Shown: positions 53,131-62,795 of the stretch, piece after piece
How positions within the stretch are numbered: position 1 is the stretch's first letter
Layout of the letters: each line of letters opens with the position of its first letter
Assembly: GCA_965215475.1 (NCBI GenBank)
Contig: OZ244061.1
Location: forward strand, 3,162,001 to 3,226,000
Origin: Bin80 sp965215475
Lineage (GTDB): Bacteria > Bacteroidota > Rhodothermia > Rhodothermales > Bin80
Direction of reading: 5' to 3'
DNA length: 64,000 nt
Notes under the pieces: model-generated
What the model was told of the DNA's origin: nothing
Databases searched by the model: none
The model's input: only the letters and a program-made list of their open reading frames with translations
Made by a program: the position numbers and the translations under genes

Positions 53131-53733
53131 TTAGAGAACCCCTTTGGTTGATGGCATCTTTGAATTATCCTCGCTTTGTTGTATGGCAATTCTTAATGCG
53201 CGCCCAACAGATTTGAAGATCGCTTCTATTTTATGGTGAGTATTGATTCCGTAAAGGACACTGATATGAAGTGTACATTGTGCATGCTCGGCAAAGCTGT
53301 ACCAGAAATGCTGAACAAGTTCGGTTGGAAGATCTCCCACAATTGGGCGATCAAACTCCCCTTCAAAATAAAGTAAGAATCGGCCAGAGAGATCAATCAC
53401 TGCGCGGGCCAGGGCTTCGTCCATGGGTACGTATGAGTGGCCATATCGAGTAATATGGGACTTGTTGCCGAGTGCTTGTTGTAGTGCTTGACCAAGACAA
53501 ATTCCCACATCTTCAACCGTGTGGTGTTCGTCAACATCAAGATCTCCGCTACACTTGATATTTAGATCGAATTGGCCGTGTTTTGCAAACAGATCCAACA
53601 TATGATCCAGGAACCCTACTCCCGTTTGGTTATTGTAGTTACCCGTTCCATCAAGGTTGAACTGGACCGATACATCGGTTTCTCCAGTTTTTCGGGTGAT
53701 CAAACTTTGCCGATCAGAAGTAGCAGGTTCCAT
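53131..53733 (-). CDS. hisB: Imidazoleglycerol-phosphate dehydratase
   Basis: The 200-residue single-domain IGPD has both metal-binding HHxxE-type motifs: VDEHHTVEDVGI and THHKIEAIFKSVGRAL, plus GFLDHMLDLFAKHG. There is no HisB-N phosphatase domain, so histidinol-phosphate phosphatase must be encoded elsewhere. It is the first gene of the minus-strand cluster and diverges from metG with about 125 bp between, which should hold the his promoter. Confidence 0.95.
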   Translation of the reverse strand: MEPATSDRQSLITRKTGETDVSVQFNLDGTGNYNNQTGVGFLDHMLDLFAKHGQFDLNIKCSGDLDVDEHHTVEDVGICLGQALQQALGNKSHITRYGHSYVPMDEALARAVIDLSGRFLLYFEGEFDRPIVGDLPTELVQHFWYSFAEHAQCTLHISVLYGINTHHKIEAIFKSVGRALRIAIQQSEDNSKMPSTKGVL

Positions 53734-53859
53734 CTCTGACAGATATGGTTGAGTAAGCTTGTACGCATAAGTACACGGTTTGGCACTCAGGTACTCATTT
53801 CAGTATCAGGATCCGAGGGGAATAGTTTTTGTTGAACCCTTTAGGAAATCGAACGATCA

Positions 53860-55950
53860 ATGGCGGACAAATCTTTTCAGCGCACTTTGGTAACCTCTGC
53901 GTTGCCATACGCAAATGGTCCGGTACATATTGGGCATTTGGCAGGTGCCTATCTCCCAGCGGATATTTATGTTCGTTATCTGAGGTTACAAGACCGCGAT
54001 GTAGTATATGTCTGTGGGTCGGATGAATATGGTGTAGCGATCGTAATGCAGGCAATGCAGGAGAAGATTACCCCTCAAGAAGTGGTTGATCGCTACCATC
54101 CCATGATTCGAGATAGTTTTAGAGGATTTGGGATTAGCTTTGACAACTACAGTCGAACGACCCGTGAAATTCACACCGAGACCAGCCAGGATTTTTTCCA
54201 GAGGTTGTCCGAGAAAAATGAGTTTGTGCTAAAGCGAGAAAAGCATCTGTATGATCCAGAGGTAAAGGTTTTTCTTGCAGATCGTTTTGTGCATGGTACT
54301 TGTCCGATTTGTAGCTATGAGAATGCATATGGAGATCAATGTGAAAAATGCGGCGCATCACTCAGTCCCACGGAGATCAAAAATCCACGGAGTACATTGA
54401 CCAATGCAATACCGGAGTTGCGCCCGACCACACACTGGTATCTGCCACTAGGAAAGTGGCAGAGCCAACTAGAAGCCTACATCTCCAACCATCCTGAATG
54501 GAAACCAAATGTGCTGGGACAGATTGGGGCATGGTTTACCGATGGGCTGCGTGATCGAGCCATCACCCGTGACGTTCCTTGGGGGGTTCCCGTACCCCAG
54601 GAAGCCGCAGATGCAGCCGGTGTACAAGCCGAGGGGAAAGTGATTTACGTATGGTTCGATGCACCAATTGGATACATTTCATCCACGCGGGAATGGGCAG
54701 AGCGCAAAGGGGATCCAGATCGATGGAAGCGGTATTGGCAGGATGAGGAGACCAGATTGATCCACTTTATTGGGAAGGACAATATTGTATTCCATGCACT
54801 CATGTTTCCCGCGATGCTGATGGCACACGGAGAGTATATCGTGCCGGATCAGGTTCCAGCAAATGAATTTCTGAATATTGAAGGGAGCAAGTTGTCAACG
54901 AGTCGGGGGTGGGCCGTATGGTTGCACGAGTATCTTGAAGAGTTTCCGCCAGACTTGCTACGGTATGTACTTACCAGTACGCTCCCCGAGTCCAAAGATT
55001 CTGATTTTAACTGGACTGATTTCCAGACGCGTGTCAACAGTGAACTGGCAGATATATTAGGCAACTTTGTCAATCGTGCTCTCACGTTTGCGGAGCGCGA
55101 GTTTGATAATAAGGTTCCTGCGCTGTCTTCACCGTCTACCGAAGATGAAGCGGTGCTTGCAGAATTGGCAGGGTACCCAGAAAAGATCGCTGTAGCCTAT
55201 GAGAAGTTTCGGTTTCGAGAGGCGGTGCAGTTGACAATGAATATGGCGAGAATGGGGAATAAATATTTTAATGATCAGGTTCCATGGGTAACATGCAAAA
55301 CCGATCGATCGAAATGTGCCAATACGGTTCACGTATCTCTACAGATTGTGGCCGCTTTGTCGGTACTCATAGATCCGGTTCTTCCATTTTCGGCCGAAAA
55401 GCTTCGGGGTATGTTAAGATTCGAGGGAGTTCGATCAAGTTTGCCCGACTCGGATCATTCCAAGGGAATTGGTTGGTCGGAAGCGGCTTCCGCTCCTCTT
55501 TTAGCAGGACATGCACTTGGTTCCAAAGAAATACTTTTCCACAAAGTAACGGATGACATGATTCAAAGGCAGATCGAAAAATTAGAATCCACCGCCCCGG
55601 CATCGGGCTCCCCCTATGCAGAGGCAAAATCTACGATCAACTATGAGGAGTTTGCAAAATTGGATCTTCGCGCCGGTCGCATCCTCAGTGCAGAACCAGT
55701 TCCGAAATCAAAAAAACTGCTAAAATTACAAGTAGATCTCGGCTATGAAACCCGTCAGATTCTTGCTGGCGTTGCCGAACATGTTCAACCAGAAGAGATG
55801 ATTGGGAAGTCCGTTGTAGTGGTTGCAAATTTAGCATATAGGAAGATGATGGGGTTCGAGAGTCAGGGGATGATTCTAATGGCGGAAGATAGAGAAGGAG
55901 GTTTATCACTTATTTCTTCGAAGAGTGAGGAGGGATCTGTCGTTAGTTGA
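53860..55950 (+). CDS. metG: Methionyl-tRNA synthetase with C-terminal tRNA-binding domain
   Basis: The 696-residue enzyme has the HIGH motif in PYANGPVHIGHLAGAYLPAD, a zinc knuckle with Cys148/151/161/164 (CPIC...CEKC), and the KMSKS-equivalent KLSTS at 344-348. The anticodon domain follows, and the C-terminal 105 residues are an EMAP/Trbp111-like OB fold (FAKLDLRAGRILSAEPVPK, GFESQGMILMA). It charges initiator and elongator tRNA-Met. The start ATG follows an ATCGAACGATCA stretch without a strong ribosome site. Length fits the dimeric, C-domain-bearing type. Confidence 0.95.
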   Translation: MADKSFQRTLVTSALPYANGPVHIGHLAGAYLPADIYVRYLRLQDRDVVYVCGSDEYGVAIVMQAMQEKITPQEVVDRYHPMIRDSFRGFGISFDNYSRTTREIHTETSQDFFQRLSEKNEFVLKREKHLYDPEVKVFLADRFVHGTCPICSYENAYGDQCEKCGASLSPTEIKNPRSTLTNAIPELRPTTHWYLPLGKWQSQLEAYISNHPEWKPNVLGQIGAWFTDGLRDRAITRDVPWGVPVPQEAADAAGVQAEGKVIYVWFDAPIGYISSTREWAERKGDPDRWKRYWQDEETRLIHFIGKDNIVFHALMFPAMLMAHGEYIVPDQVPANEFLNIEGSKLSTSRGWAVWLHEYLEEFPPDLLRYVLTSTLPESKDSDFNWTDFQTRVNSELADILGNFVNRALTFAEREFDNKVPALSSPSTEDEAVLAELAGYPEKIAVAYEKFRFREAVQLTMNMARMGNKYFNDQVPWVTCKTDRSKCANTVHVSLQIVAALSVLIDPVLPFSAEKLRGMLRFEGVRSSLPDSDHSKGIGWSEAASAPLLAGHALGSKEILFHKVTDDMIQRQIEKLESTAPASGSPYAEAKSTINYEEFAKLDLRAGRILSAEPVPKSKKLLKLQVDLGYETRQILAGVAEHVQPEEMIGKSVVVVANLAYRKMMGFESQGMILMAEDREGGLSLISSKSEEGSVVS

Positions 55951-56368
55951 TGTAGTACCTGTCACCATCCATCAGGGCAATGGATGGTTGGTGAAGTATG
56001 AATGCACGTCGAGGAATAATTTACTGATTGGTCAGATAGGACCCCAAGTGTGGTATGGAGTGTCATCTACATGTAGGATTTGTTTTGTCCTCCTCAATAA
56101 TTGGCAAGGTTAGGTCGCTATGGACCCATATATTTGGTTGGATTTTTCTTTCATTTTCTGATCAACATGGGATTCGTTCCGAATTATTCAATCGGTCAAA
56201 AAACGATTTTCAGAGAATTTGCCAGTGAAGCATGTGGGCCATGTTCGTTCAGGAGGCATGATTTTGATGGATGCTGATTGGTTGTCTATGTTTAAATTTG
56301 AAGTATATTCAGGAATTCAATAACCAATCCTTATAAAGCAAGGGGGTTCACAAAAAAACGACGAATTA
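55951..56368. other. Intergenic stretch, nothing recognised
   Basis: About 420 bases separate metG from the ATP-grasp gene. I see no gene, RNA or strong hairpin. It should contain the promoter of the next operon; AAGGGGG at 56341 is too far from the GTG start to serve as its ribosome site. Confidence 0.4.
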
Positions 56369-57913
56369 GTGAAGGCAACTACTTCTACTCAAGATAATTT
56401 TAGCGCCAAGCCTCATCTATCTTTCGATCGTATTACAACCAGTGTATCTGGCCCTACGGTTGCGGGGGATGGTAGCTTTTCCGATTATTCGATAGAGGGT
56501 CGTTTTTACGATGAAATGTTCCAAGAGGATGGGACGCTGCGTGCGATCGCAGAGCGACTTGGTACAGCATTAAACAATGCTGCACCAGAGCAGATGATGC
56601 ATCTTCAGGATGGGGTTCGGCGTCAGTTTCTCCACGAAGGGATTACCTTTACGGTCATGGGGGAAGAAACGGAGCAAATTATCCCCATCGACTGCGTGCC
56701 ACGGATAATAACCGCGGCGGAGTGGGATCATATTGACCAAGGACTCCGACAGCGCCTCCAGGCGCTGAATATGTTCCTGAAGGATATCTATCATGAAGGG
56801 TGGTCATTGCGTGATGGGGTGGTCCCTCACGAATTGGTTTTGGGGTGCCCTCAATACCGTATGCAAATGTTGGGTACAGAGGTCCCTCATGATATATATG
56901 TTTCGGTTTGTGGCACCGATATTGTCCGTACAAGTGATGGATTTGCCGTTCTAGAAGACAATCTTCGTGTTCCGTCTGGCGTCTCCTACATGCTTGCTTG
57001 TCGTGCAGCGATCAAGCAAGCAATGCCTCGATTATATCGAGCACATAATGTACTGGAGGTCCTCCCATATCCAAGACAACTTTATTCCCAGTTGGCTTCA
57101 CTCGTTACTTGGACAGAGACTCCAAGGATCGCGGTCTTGACTCCTGGCATGTACAATTCAGCGTACTACGAACATGCTTTTCTCGCTGGACAGATGGGAG
57201 CCGATCTTGTTGAGGGAAGGGACTTGGTCGTTCATGATGGTTTGGTATACATGAGAACCGTGACTGGGCTCAAGAGAGTTGATGTCATCTATCGAAGAGT
57301 AGATGATGATTTTCTAGATCCGGTGACGTTTCGTAGTGATTCTCTCTTGGGAGTACCGGGGCTGTTCCATTCCTATAGGTTAGGAAACGTTGTAATCGCC
57401 AATGCTCCAGGTACCGGAGTAGCGGATGACAAGGCGATTTATTCTTATGTACCTGACCTTATACGGTACTTTCTTACGGAGGAACCGATTCTTTCGAATG
57501 TCGAGACGTACCTGTGTCGAACTACCGAGGGACTATCATATACCCTAGAAAATCTTGATCAATTAGTTGTAAAGGAAGTAGGGGGATCTGGAGGATACGG
57601 GATGCTGGTGGGTCCACATGCATCGGAAAAGGAGAAAAGAGAATTTATGAATCGATTGCGTGACGATCCGTCAAATTTCATTTCTCAGCCGACGCTTGAA
57701 TTATCTCGTGCACCATGCTTTATTGAGGGGAAGATATTGCCTCGCCATGTAGATGTTCGCCCGTTTGTACTACGAGGAAGGAAAGATACTTGGATCGCTC
57801 CTGGGGGATTATGTCGTGTAGCACTTCGTGAGGGAAGTCTGATAGTTAACTCGAGTCAAGGTGGAGGTTGTAAAGATCTGTGGGTGATTGATCATGAAAA
57901 AAATCCTGTATGA
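56369..57913 (+). CDS. Circularly permuted type 2 ATP-grasp protein
   Basis: The 514-residue protein carries family landmarks of the DUF404/DUF407 ATP-grasp group: FYDEMFQEDGTLR, DCVPRIITAAEWDHIDQGL, RALNMFLKDIYHEG-like stretch (QALNMFLKDIYHEG here), FAVLEDNLRVPSGVSYML, VYRRVDDDFLDP and VVKEVGGSGGYGMLVGP, ending in VNSSQGGGCKDLWV. These enzymes are predicted to form peptide-type bonds; the substrate is not known. The start is GTG. The stop overlaps the next gene (ATGA at 57910-57913). It is the first of the well-known ATP-grasp / alpha-E / transglutaminase trio. Confidence 0.9.
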   Translation: MKATTSTQDNFSAKPHLSFDRITTSVSGPTVAGDGSFSDYSIEGRFYDEMFQEDGTLRAIAERLGTALNNAAPEQMMHLQDGVRRQFLHEGITFTVMGEETEQIIPIDCVPRIITAAEWDHIDQGLRQRLQALNMFLKDIYHEGWSLRDGVVPHELVLGCPQYRMQMLGTEVPHDIYVSVCGTDIVRTSDGFAVLEDNLRVPSGVSYMLACRAAIKQAMPRLYRAHNVLEVLPYPRQLYSQLASLVTWTETPRIAVLTPGMYNSAYYEHAFLAGQMGADLVEGRDLVVHDGLVYMRTVTGLKRVDVIYRRVDDDFLDPVTFRSDSLLGVPGLFHSYRLGNVVIANAPGTGVADDKAIYSYVPDLIRYFLTEEPILSNVETYLCRTTEGLSYTLENLDQLVVKEVGGSGGYGMLVGPHASEKEKREFMNRLRDDPSNFISQPTLELSRAPCFIEGKILPRHVDVRPFVLRGRKDTWIAPGGLCRVALREGSLIVNSSQGGGCKDLWVIDHEKNPV

Positions 57914-58878
57914 TGTTAGCTAGAGCTGCTGGAGGATTTTACTGGGTGGGGCGTTATTTTGAGCGTGCTGAGCATACGGCACGCCTTCTGGAGTATCATC
58001 TTGCACGTCTTGTTGATACGCCTGCCGAAGTGCTGGTTGATGGCTGGCACCTCTTACATGAGGTACTGGATCAGCCACCTCCTGTATCTACCGTGGAATC
58101 TGGCGATGCCGAAGCCTTTTTGGTCCCCAATGCCTATGCTCTTGCCTCAAGCCTGATGGAGAATGTCAACAATCCAGATTCAATCATCCAGAGTTGGATA
58201 AAAGCACGCGAGAATGCAAAACAGCTACGTCCATGGCTACCTGTTCGGGTATGGACATGCCTGAATGATGGCTTTCTTTGGCTTCGAGATTGTGACTTTA
58301 CGGAGTATTGGAGCCAAGGGCCGAACCGCCTCTCCGCAGATGTCGTGGATCGGCTGCGACATTTATCGGGTGTTATTGATGCCAGAATGACCAGGGACAA
58401 TGCTTGGCGATTCCTAGAGTTAGGTAGATTCGTGGAGCGTCTTCAACTCCAGACGGACCTATTGAGAGGATGGTCGCGTACATCTGATGATAATATCCGA
58501 ACCTGGACAGGACTATTAGAGGTATGTGCTGCGTACGAGTCCTATTGCCGAACTTGCTCAATGGTCATTCGTCCAGTCCAGACTTTGGCATTTTTAATAT
58601 CCAATCCGGAGGTGCCACGCTCTCTAAGTTTTTCAACCCGGTCGTTACTGTCCTTACTCTCAGAAATAGACCCAGCGGGTGGGCGATATCCTCGAGGAGC
58701 TCCTCACCGCCAAGCACTTCGTTTAGCCGCAGGGATTGAGGCCAATTTGCATGCCTCTGCCGACATAGAGGATACAAGGGAGTTTCTGGCGGAATTTGCT
58801 GAGGTATGTCGTGCACAACACTTTTTCATTATTTCCGAATATATTGATTATCCCCTAGCACAGGGATTACCGTCATGA
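57910..58878 (+). CDS. Alpha-E domain protein
   Basis: The 322-residue, largely helical protein begins LARAAGGFYWVGRYFERAEH followed by TARLLEYHLARLVDTP, the hallmark of the alpha-E (DUF403) family, and later shows AWRFLELGRFVERLQLQTDL and FLISNPEVPRSLSFS. Its role is thought to be structural or peptide-binding next to the ATP-grasp enzyme. Both ends overlap neighbours by ATGA, so the three products are made in step. Confidence 0.9.
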   Translation: MMLARAAGGFYWVGRYFERAEHTARLLEYHLARLVDTPAEVLVDGWHLLHEVLDQPPPVSTVESGDAEAFLVPNAYALASSLMENVNNPDSIIQSWIKARENAKQLRPWLPVRVWTCLNDGFLWLRDCDFTEYWSQGPNRLSADVVDRLRHLSGVIDARMTRDNAWRFLELGRFVERLQLQTDLLRGWSRTSDDNIRTWTGLLEVCAAYESYCRTCSMVIRPVQTLAFLISNPEVPRSLSFSTRSLLSLLSEIDPAGGRYPRGAPHRQALRLAAGIEANLHASADIEDTREFLAEFAEVCRAQHFFIISEYIDYPLAQGLPS

Positions 58879-59735
58879 TTTCCCGCTATTCTATTTGTCA
58901 CGAGTTGAGATTTACGTATAAGAGTGAAGTTACTGGGTCGGTGATCACATTATTTCTGGCACCAGCTCGTAATCTTCGTCAGGCAGTTCGCAGTTTTTCA
59001 CTGAACACGGATCCCGGGGGATCAATCTTTACGTTTACGGGTCCTTATGGCAACCGGGGGCATTTTTTTGATCGACCAAGCCGCCATCATGAACTACATA
59101 TCCGTGCAATCTCCGAGGTGGATGTAGTTCCTCAATCTCCGTTGCCAGAGTCTATCCGCATCTTAAGCTGGGACAAGCTTCATGCATCCATACGGTTTCC
59201 AGAGCAGTGGATCATGCTCCAGCCCAGTTACTTTGCACGCCCATCATCCGTAATATTGAAGCGATTTATGAAGGAATTTGGGGTAGAGAAAGGGAGTACG
59301 CCTTTGAACAGCATCCAAAAACTTAAGGATGCATTACGTTCGGCCTTTGTCTACGAGCCTGGAAACACCACTGCACAGTCCCCGATTGATCATATACTTG
59401 AAGGTGGTCGGGGCGTGTGCCAAGATTATGCTCATGTCATGATCTCAATATTGCGGAGTTGGGGGATTCCCTCTCGCTATGTGTCAGGATATCTTGGACC
59501 GGATTGCAAAAAAGGTGGGCGTAGTGAAAGTCACGCTTGGGTTGAATGCTGGCTACCGGATTCAGGGTGGTTTGGTGTGGATCCAGTTAATGATGGAGAG
59601 TGCGATGAGCGTCATATCCAGGTTGCAGTTGGGAGGGACTATAATGATTTCCCTCCAGTGCGTGGCGTATTTAGTGGTAGGTTGGATTCTACTCTAAATA
59701 CGCATGTCGAAATAGTTCGCCAGGGAGGGAATTGA
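58875..59735 (+). CDS. Transglutaminase-like cysteine protease
   Basis: The 286-residue protein has an N-terminal transglutaminase-associated beta region (YSICHELRFTYKSEVTGSV) and the catalytic core: Cys in EGGRGVCQDYAHVMISILRS, then IPSRYVSGYLGPD, the His in SESHAWVECWLPDSG and the Asp in WFGVDPVNDGEC. It is the protease or transamidase member of the ATP-grasp / alpha-E operon and is probably cytoplasmic, as no signal peptide is present. The start ATG overlaps the alpha-E stop. Confidence 0.92.
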   Translation: MISRYSICHELRFTYKSEVTGSVITLFLAPARNLRQAVRSFSLNTDPGGSIFTFTGPYGNRGHFFDRPSRHHELHIRAISEVDVVPQSPLPESIRILSWDKLHASIRFPEQWIMLQPSYFARPSSVILKRFMKEFGVEKGSTPLNSIQKLKDALRSAFVYEPGNTTAQSPIDHILEGGRGVCQDYAHVMISILRSWGIPSRYVSGYLGPDCKKGGRSESHAWVECWLPDSGWFGVDPVNDGECDERHIQVAVGRDYNDFPPVRGVFSGRLDSTLNTHVEIVRQGGN

Positions 59736-60632
59736 TATGTTTCTCCTTAGTTTTGTGGCGTCCAATGAGACACGGTCAATCAACAAACAACTCCCGAGAT
59801 ATTCATGCACCTTAGATGATTGTATGAAGAGTATTCCCCTTGCCATCATGATCATCCACCAAAATGATCAAACTGTAATACACCCTTCTTATTCATCTCA
59901 GCCTCCGATCTCTTTTAAATCGTCATCTTGCTGAGATTCGTAGATGTTCTTCCGTAATCGTCGCTATTTTTGGGTCAAATCCTGGTTATTTCGGCTAAAA
60001 AGGCAGGCATGAAGACTCTGTTTAGGTCCAAGTCCGGGTTGATTGTTCATCTATCGTAGGGAGAGGATACACGAAACTCTCATGCAACAGAATCTCCTGC
60101 TTTTTCCGTTGTACTCAGGCGAACGGTTATAATGGTATCGGGTATGCTCTCAAATCGTACCAAGGGCAGTCATGTCTCGCATCCCCCATGCGTGGACGCA
60201 CCTCTGCCCTACGTTGATTTTCCGGGTTTTTTTTGGTGGCTACCATTTCTGAAAATATCACCCACTCTTAAAATGGAAGGCCCTTACAACTAAATGGTTT
60301 TGGCATCATTTTACTAAAATAGTCTGATCTTTGTACTTAAGTTAGACTCACAGTGGAAACTGTGTCAAAGTCCTATGAAGGCCGTGATCCTGGTGATCAC
60401 GGCCTTTTGGTTTGATTCACTATCCTAAATGAACCACGGCCCCTATCAAGTCAACAACAAATAGTGCCGCGAAGTAAATTCCTATGTTCCATAAAGAGAT
60501 GTAACCACTAGTGATATTGACGCTACATTCAATCATTTCTTATATTCTAAAGTATGCATAATCCATACCCGATAGTTCTCAGATGATCAATTTACGTCTA
60601 GTAATCAACAGCATTCTTTGACGATTTCTGGA
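59736..60632. other. Long intergenic region with hairpins, no gene supported
   Basis: About 900 bases hold only short, unconvincing frames. The one clear structure is the pair of hairpins near 60344-60406. The first 600 bases show no remnant I can name. Confidence 0.45.
60378..60410 (+). terminator. Strong hairpin, likely intrinsic terminator
   Basis: A perfect 12-bp stem AAGGCCGTGATC / GATCACGGCCTT (60378-60389 and 60395-60406) with a 5-base loop is followed by TTGGTTTG. Just upstream CACAG TGGAAA CTGTG (about 60348-60363) forms a smaller hairpin. No gene ends nearby: the transglutaminase stop is 640 bases away. A small structured RNA ending in this terminator is one explanation. Confidence 0.65.
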
Positions 60633-61856
60633 ATGAAAAACAAAAAACAAATTCTTGAAGCCGCCGCATTTGATCGAGGAGCAACTCCATATTTTCATGG
60701 ACGCAATGATATTTTGGACAATTTTGAAAATATTTTAGATCGTGCGAACCGGTCAAAAACCGGTACGACCTTTCTGATTCAGGGTGCTCCAGGGATTGGG
60801 AAAACGGCTCTGCTGCATGAATGTGAAAAACTTGCAGTGGACTCTGATTGGGTTGCCGCAACAGTGAAAGCAGGGGCCTTATGGAACTCTGATCAATTGA
60901 CACTTTCTCTGGGAAAAAAGCGAAAACCTAAAGTTGCGAAAATTTCAGCCGATGCAGGGGTTGACAACCTCATCAAAATTCAGGGAGGAATTGAAATAGA
61001 ATTTGATCACCCTGCCTATGCAATCCTGAGACTATTGACGGATGACAAAAAGCCACTGCTACTTATCCTTGATGAAGCCCAATCTCTGGGAATCAAGGAC
61101 GTCATACCGGTTGATCATAAGGGTGTTGTCACTGATGTTCTTGATTACATCCATAATGGTGGTTTAAAGAGACCCATCTTACTTCTTGCTGCTGGTCTGG
61201 GAAATACACTGGGTGCCTTTGAATCACTAGGGATATCCCGATTCGCGGAGGGCTGTGTCGTAAATCTGAGTCCATTAAGTCAGGAATCGGCGCGCGCGGT
61301 AATTCATGACTGGATCAAGGAAGAAGCCAAAGCCGAAGGCGATCCAACTCTCTGGATTGATTCCATTAGTAAGGAGACGCACCTGTGGCCAAGACATGTA
61401 CATTCATATTCAAAGCATGCCTCAGACTATCTCAAAGCAAATGGCGGAATCATGACTCCCAGTGGTCTGAATGAAGTACTGCAACGGGGACATGAGGGGC
61501 GTATCCAATACTACAAGCAACGGATGAACAAATTTGAGGGGGATGTGATTATGAGCATGTCTCTGGCCATCTCCAACATTGAGGATGGAACATCATTTCC
61601 GAAAGAGCTATTGACAGATGCTCTGACCGAAAAGTTTGGGGAAGAGAAATCCAAGGTTGTATTTGCTGAATTCATAGATAAGGGCGTCATTGCAGAGGAT
61701 GGCTATCTATACCGCATCCCTATTCCATCTATGCATGATTGGATGAAATCAGAACTCATTAGAGCTCAGGAAAAAATTCAATTGATCACAGGCGTTCAGG
61801 ATAGAAGCATTTCTTTCCCAACCAATTCCAGCGAATCAAGATCCCCGACAGACTGA
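60633..61856 (+). CDS. AAA/STAND-like ATPase, copy 2
   Basis: From the ATG at 60633 the product is 407 residues. It parallels copy 1 throughout: DRGATPYFHGRNDILDNFEN, Walker A GAPGIGKTAL (51-60), Walker B LLLILDEAQSLG (about 142-153), RPILLLAAGLGNTLGAFESL and YRIPIPSMHDWMKS near the C-terminus. It has an extra 25-residue tail and a longer insert before Walker B. A TTG five codons upstream is an alternative start. It stands alone, with about 900 bp of gene-free DNA on each side. Cytoplasmic; partner unknown. Confidence 0.75.
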   Translation: MKNKKQILEAAAFDRGATPYFHGRNDILDNFENILDRANRSKTGTTFLIQGAPGIGKTALLHECEKLAVDSDWVAATVKAGALWNSDQLTLSLGKKRKPKVAKISADAGVDNLIKIQGGIEIEFDHPAYAILRLLTDDKKPLLLILDEAQSLGIKDVIPVDHKGVVTDVLDYIHNGGLKRPILLLAAGLGNTLGAFESLGISRFAEGCVVNLSPLSQESARAVIHDWIKEEAKAEGDPTLWIDSISKETHLWPRHVHSYSKHASDYLKANGGIMTPSGLNEVLQRGHEGRIQYYKQRMNKFEGDVIMSMSLAISNIEDGTSFPKELLTDALTEKFGEEKSKVVFAEFIDKGVIAEDGYLYRIPIPSMHDWMKSELIRAQEKIQLITGVQDRSISFPTNSSESRSPTD

Positions 61857-62795
61857 GATTGATAGCCTCTCTGACCATAAAGATCCTTGTGATAGAAGAA
61901 AATGGAAAGAGTAGCACTTGATGACAGATATTGGTTGGTAGTCGATTTCTGTGTATCAAAATCTGATCCTACACGATTAGTCTCTTTCCCGATATGATTA
62001 TACTGTACATCTTAAATCGGTACCTATAATCTCATCAGCGTAATGTAACTTTACCTCACAAACGTATTAAACTTTGCTGTGATCTATGCAAATGTGGTAT
62101 GCCAAGTTTTGGATCAAACACCATTTGGGCAGATGGTAGCTGTTATAAAAACCCTCTCAATATATTTTTCAAATCTCTCAGAAATGATCGTTAGTTATGA
62201 AGACTTCTAAGGCTCCTGCAAAAACTCTGTTGTGACACTAGAATTGTACCTGTACGAACCCCCCATATATTCCGTCGCTAAATTGGATATATCCATGACC
62301 GTACATATTTCGCTTGGCAGAATGATTGACAAGAACATCTGCAGTGGTTGGTCCATGCGGTTTTAAGGATCGCGGACAGGCGTGTGCATCTCTCCTGAAA
62401 GCTGCCCCTTCGTTTTCATTTACCCTGTTCATGATCTCACTCCGTCGTGTTGAGCAACAAATCAGGCACGCTGTGTGTCCTCTTATCCAGAGTTCCGAGC
62501 AGGATGACCGAGGTGCAGGCATGAACATATGGATCATTCGGCGGCCCACTACCCTGAATTTCCAACACCACCTTTAAAGGACCTTCCAGTGTGTCCAGGA
62601 GCAATGATGGTTCAGATACATGTTTTATTGGTCATTTTATTTTGTGATTATATTTATAATATCACTACTATAATAATGATCTAATAATCAAATTTAAGCC
62701 AATTTTATCGATTTTTTTCTCATTATATCCTTTTATTCGCCTTTTTTTGTTTTCTAATTATTTTATTAGTACTGTTTTTTTAATCACATTTTATT
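61857..62795. other. Gene-poor region with AT-rich end
   Basis: About 940 bases without a supported gene. A GGCTCCTGCAAAAACTCTG stretch near 62212 loosely matches the dispersed repeat. A 103-codon minus-strand frame ending at 62238 has an aromatic C-terminus but no recognisable domain. From 62630 to 62795 the DNA becomes very AT-rich with T-runs, directly before the transposase start. Confidence 0.45.

Noticed and set aside
59987..60010. tRNA-like GGGTCAAATCCTGG sequence
   Set aside because: No matching acceptor or anticodon stems can be drawn around it.
62238..62549. 103-codon minus-strand frame with an aromatic C-terminus, considered as an outer-membrane protein tail
   Set aside because: No signal peptide or repeated strand pattern; similarity to a barrel end is only the last residues.
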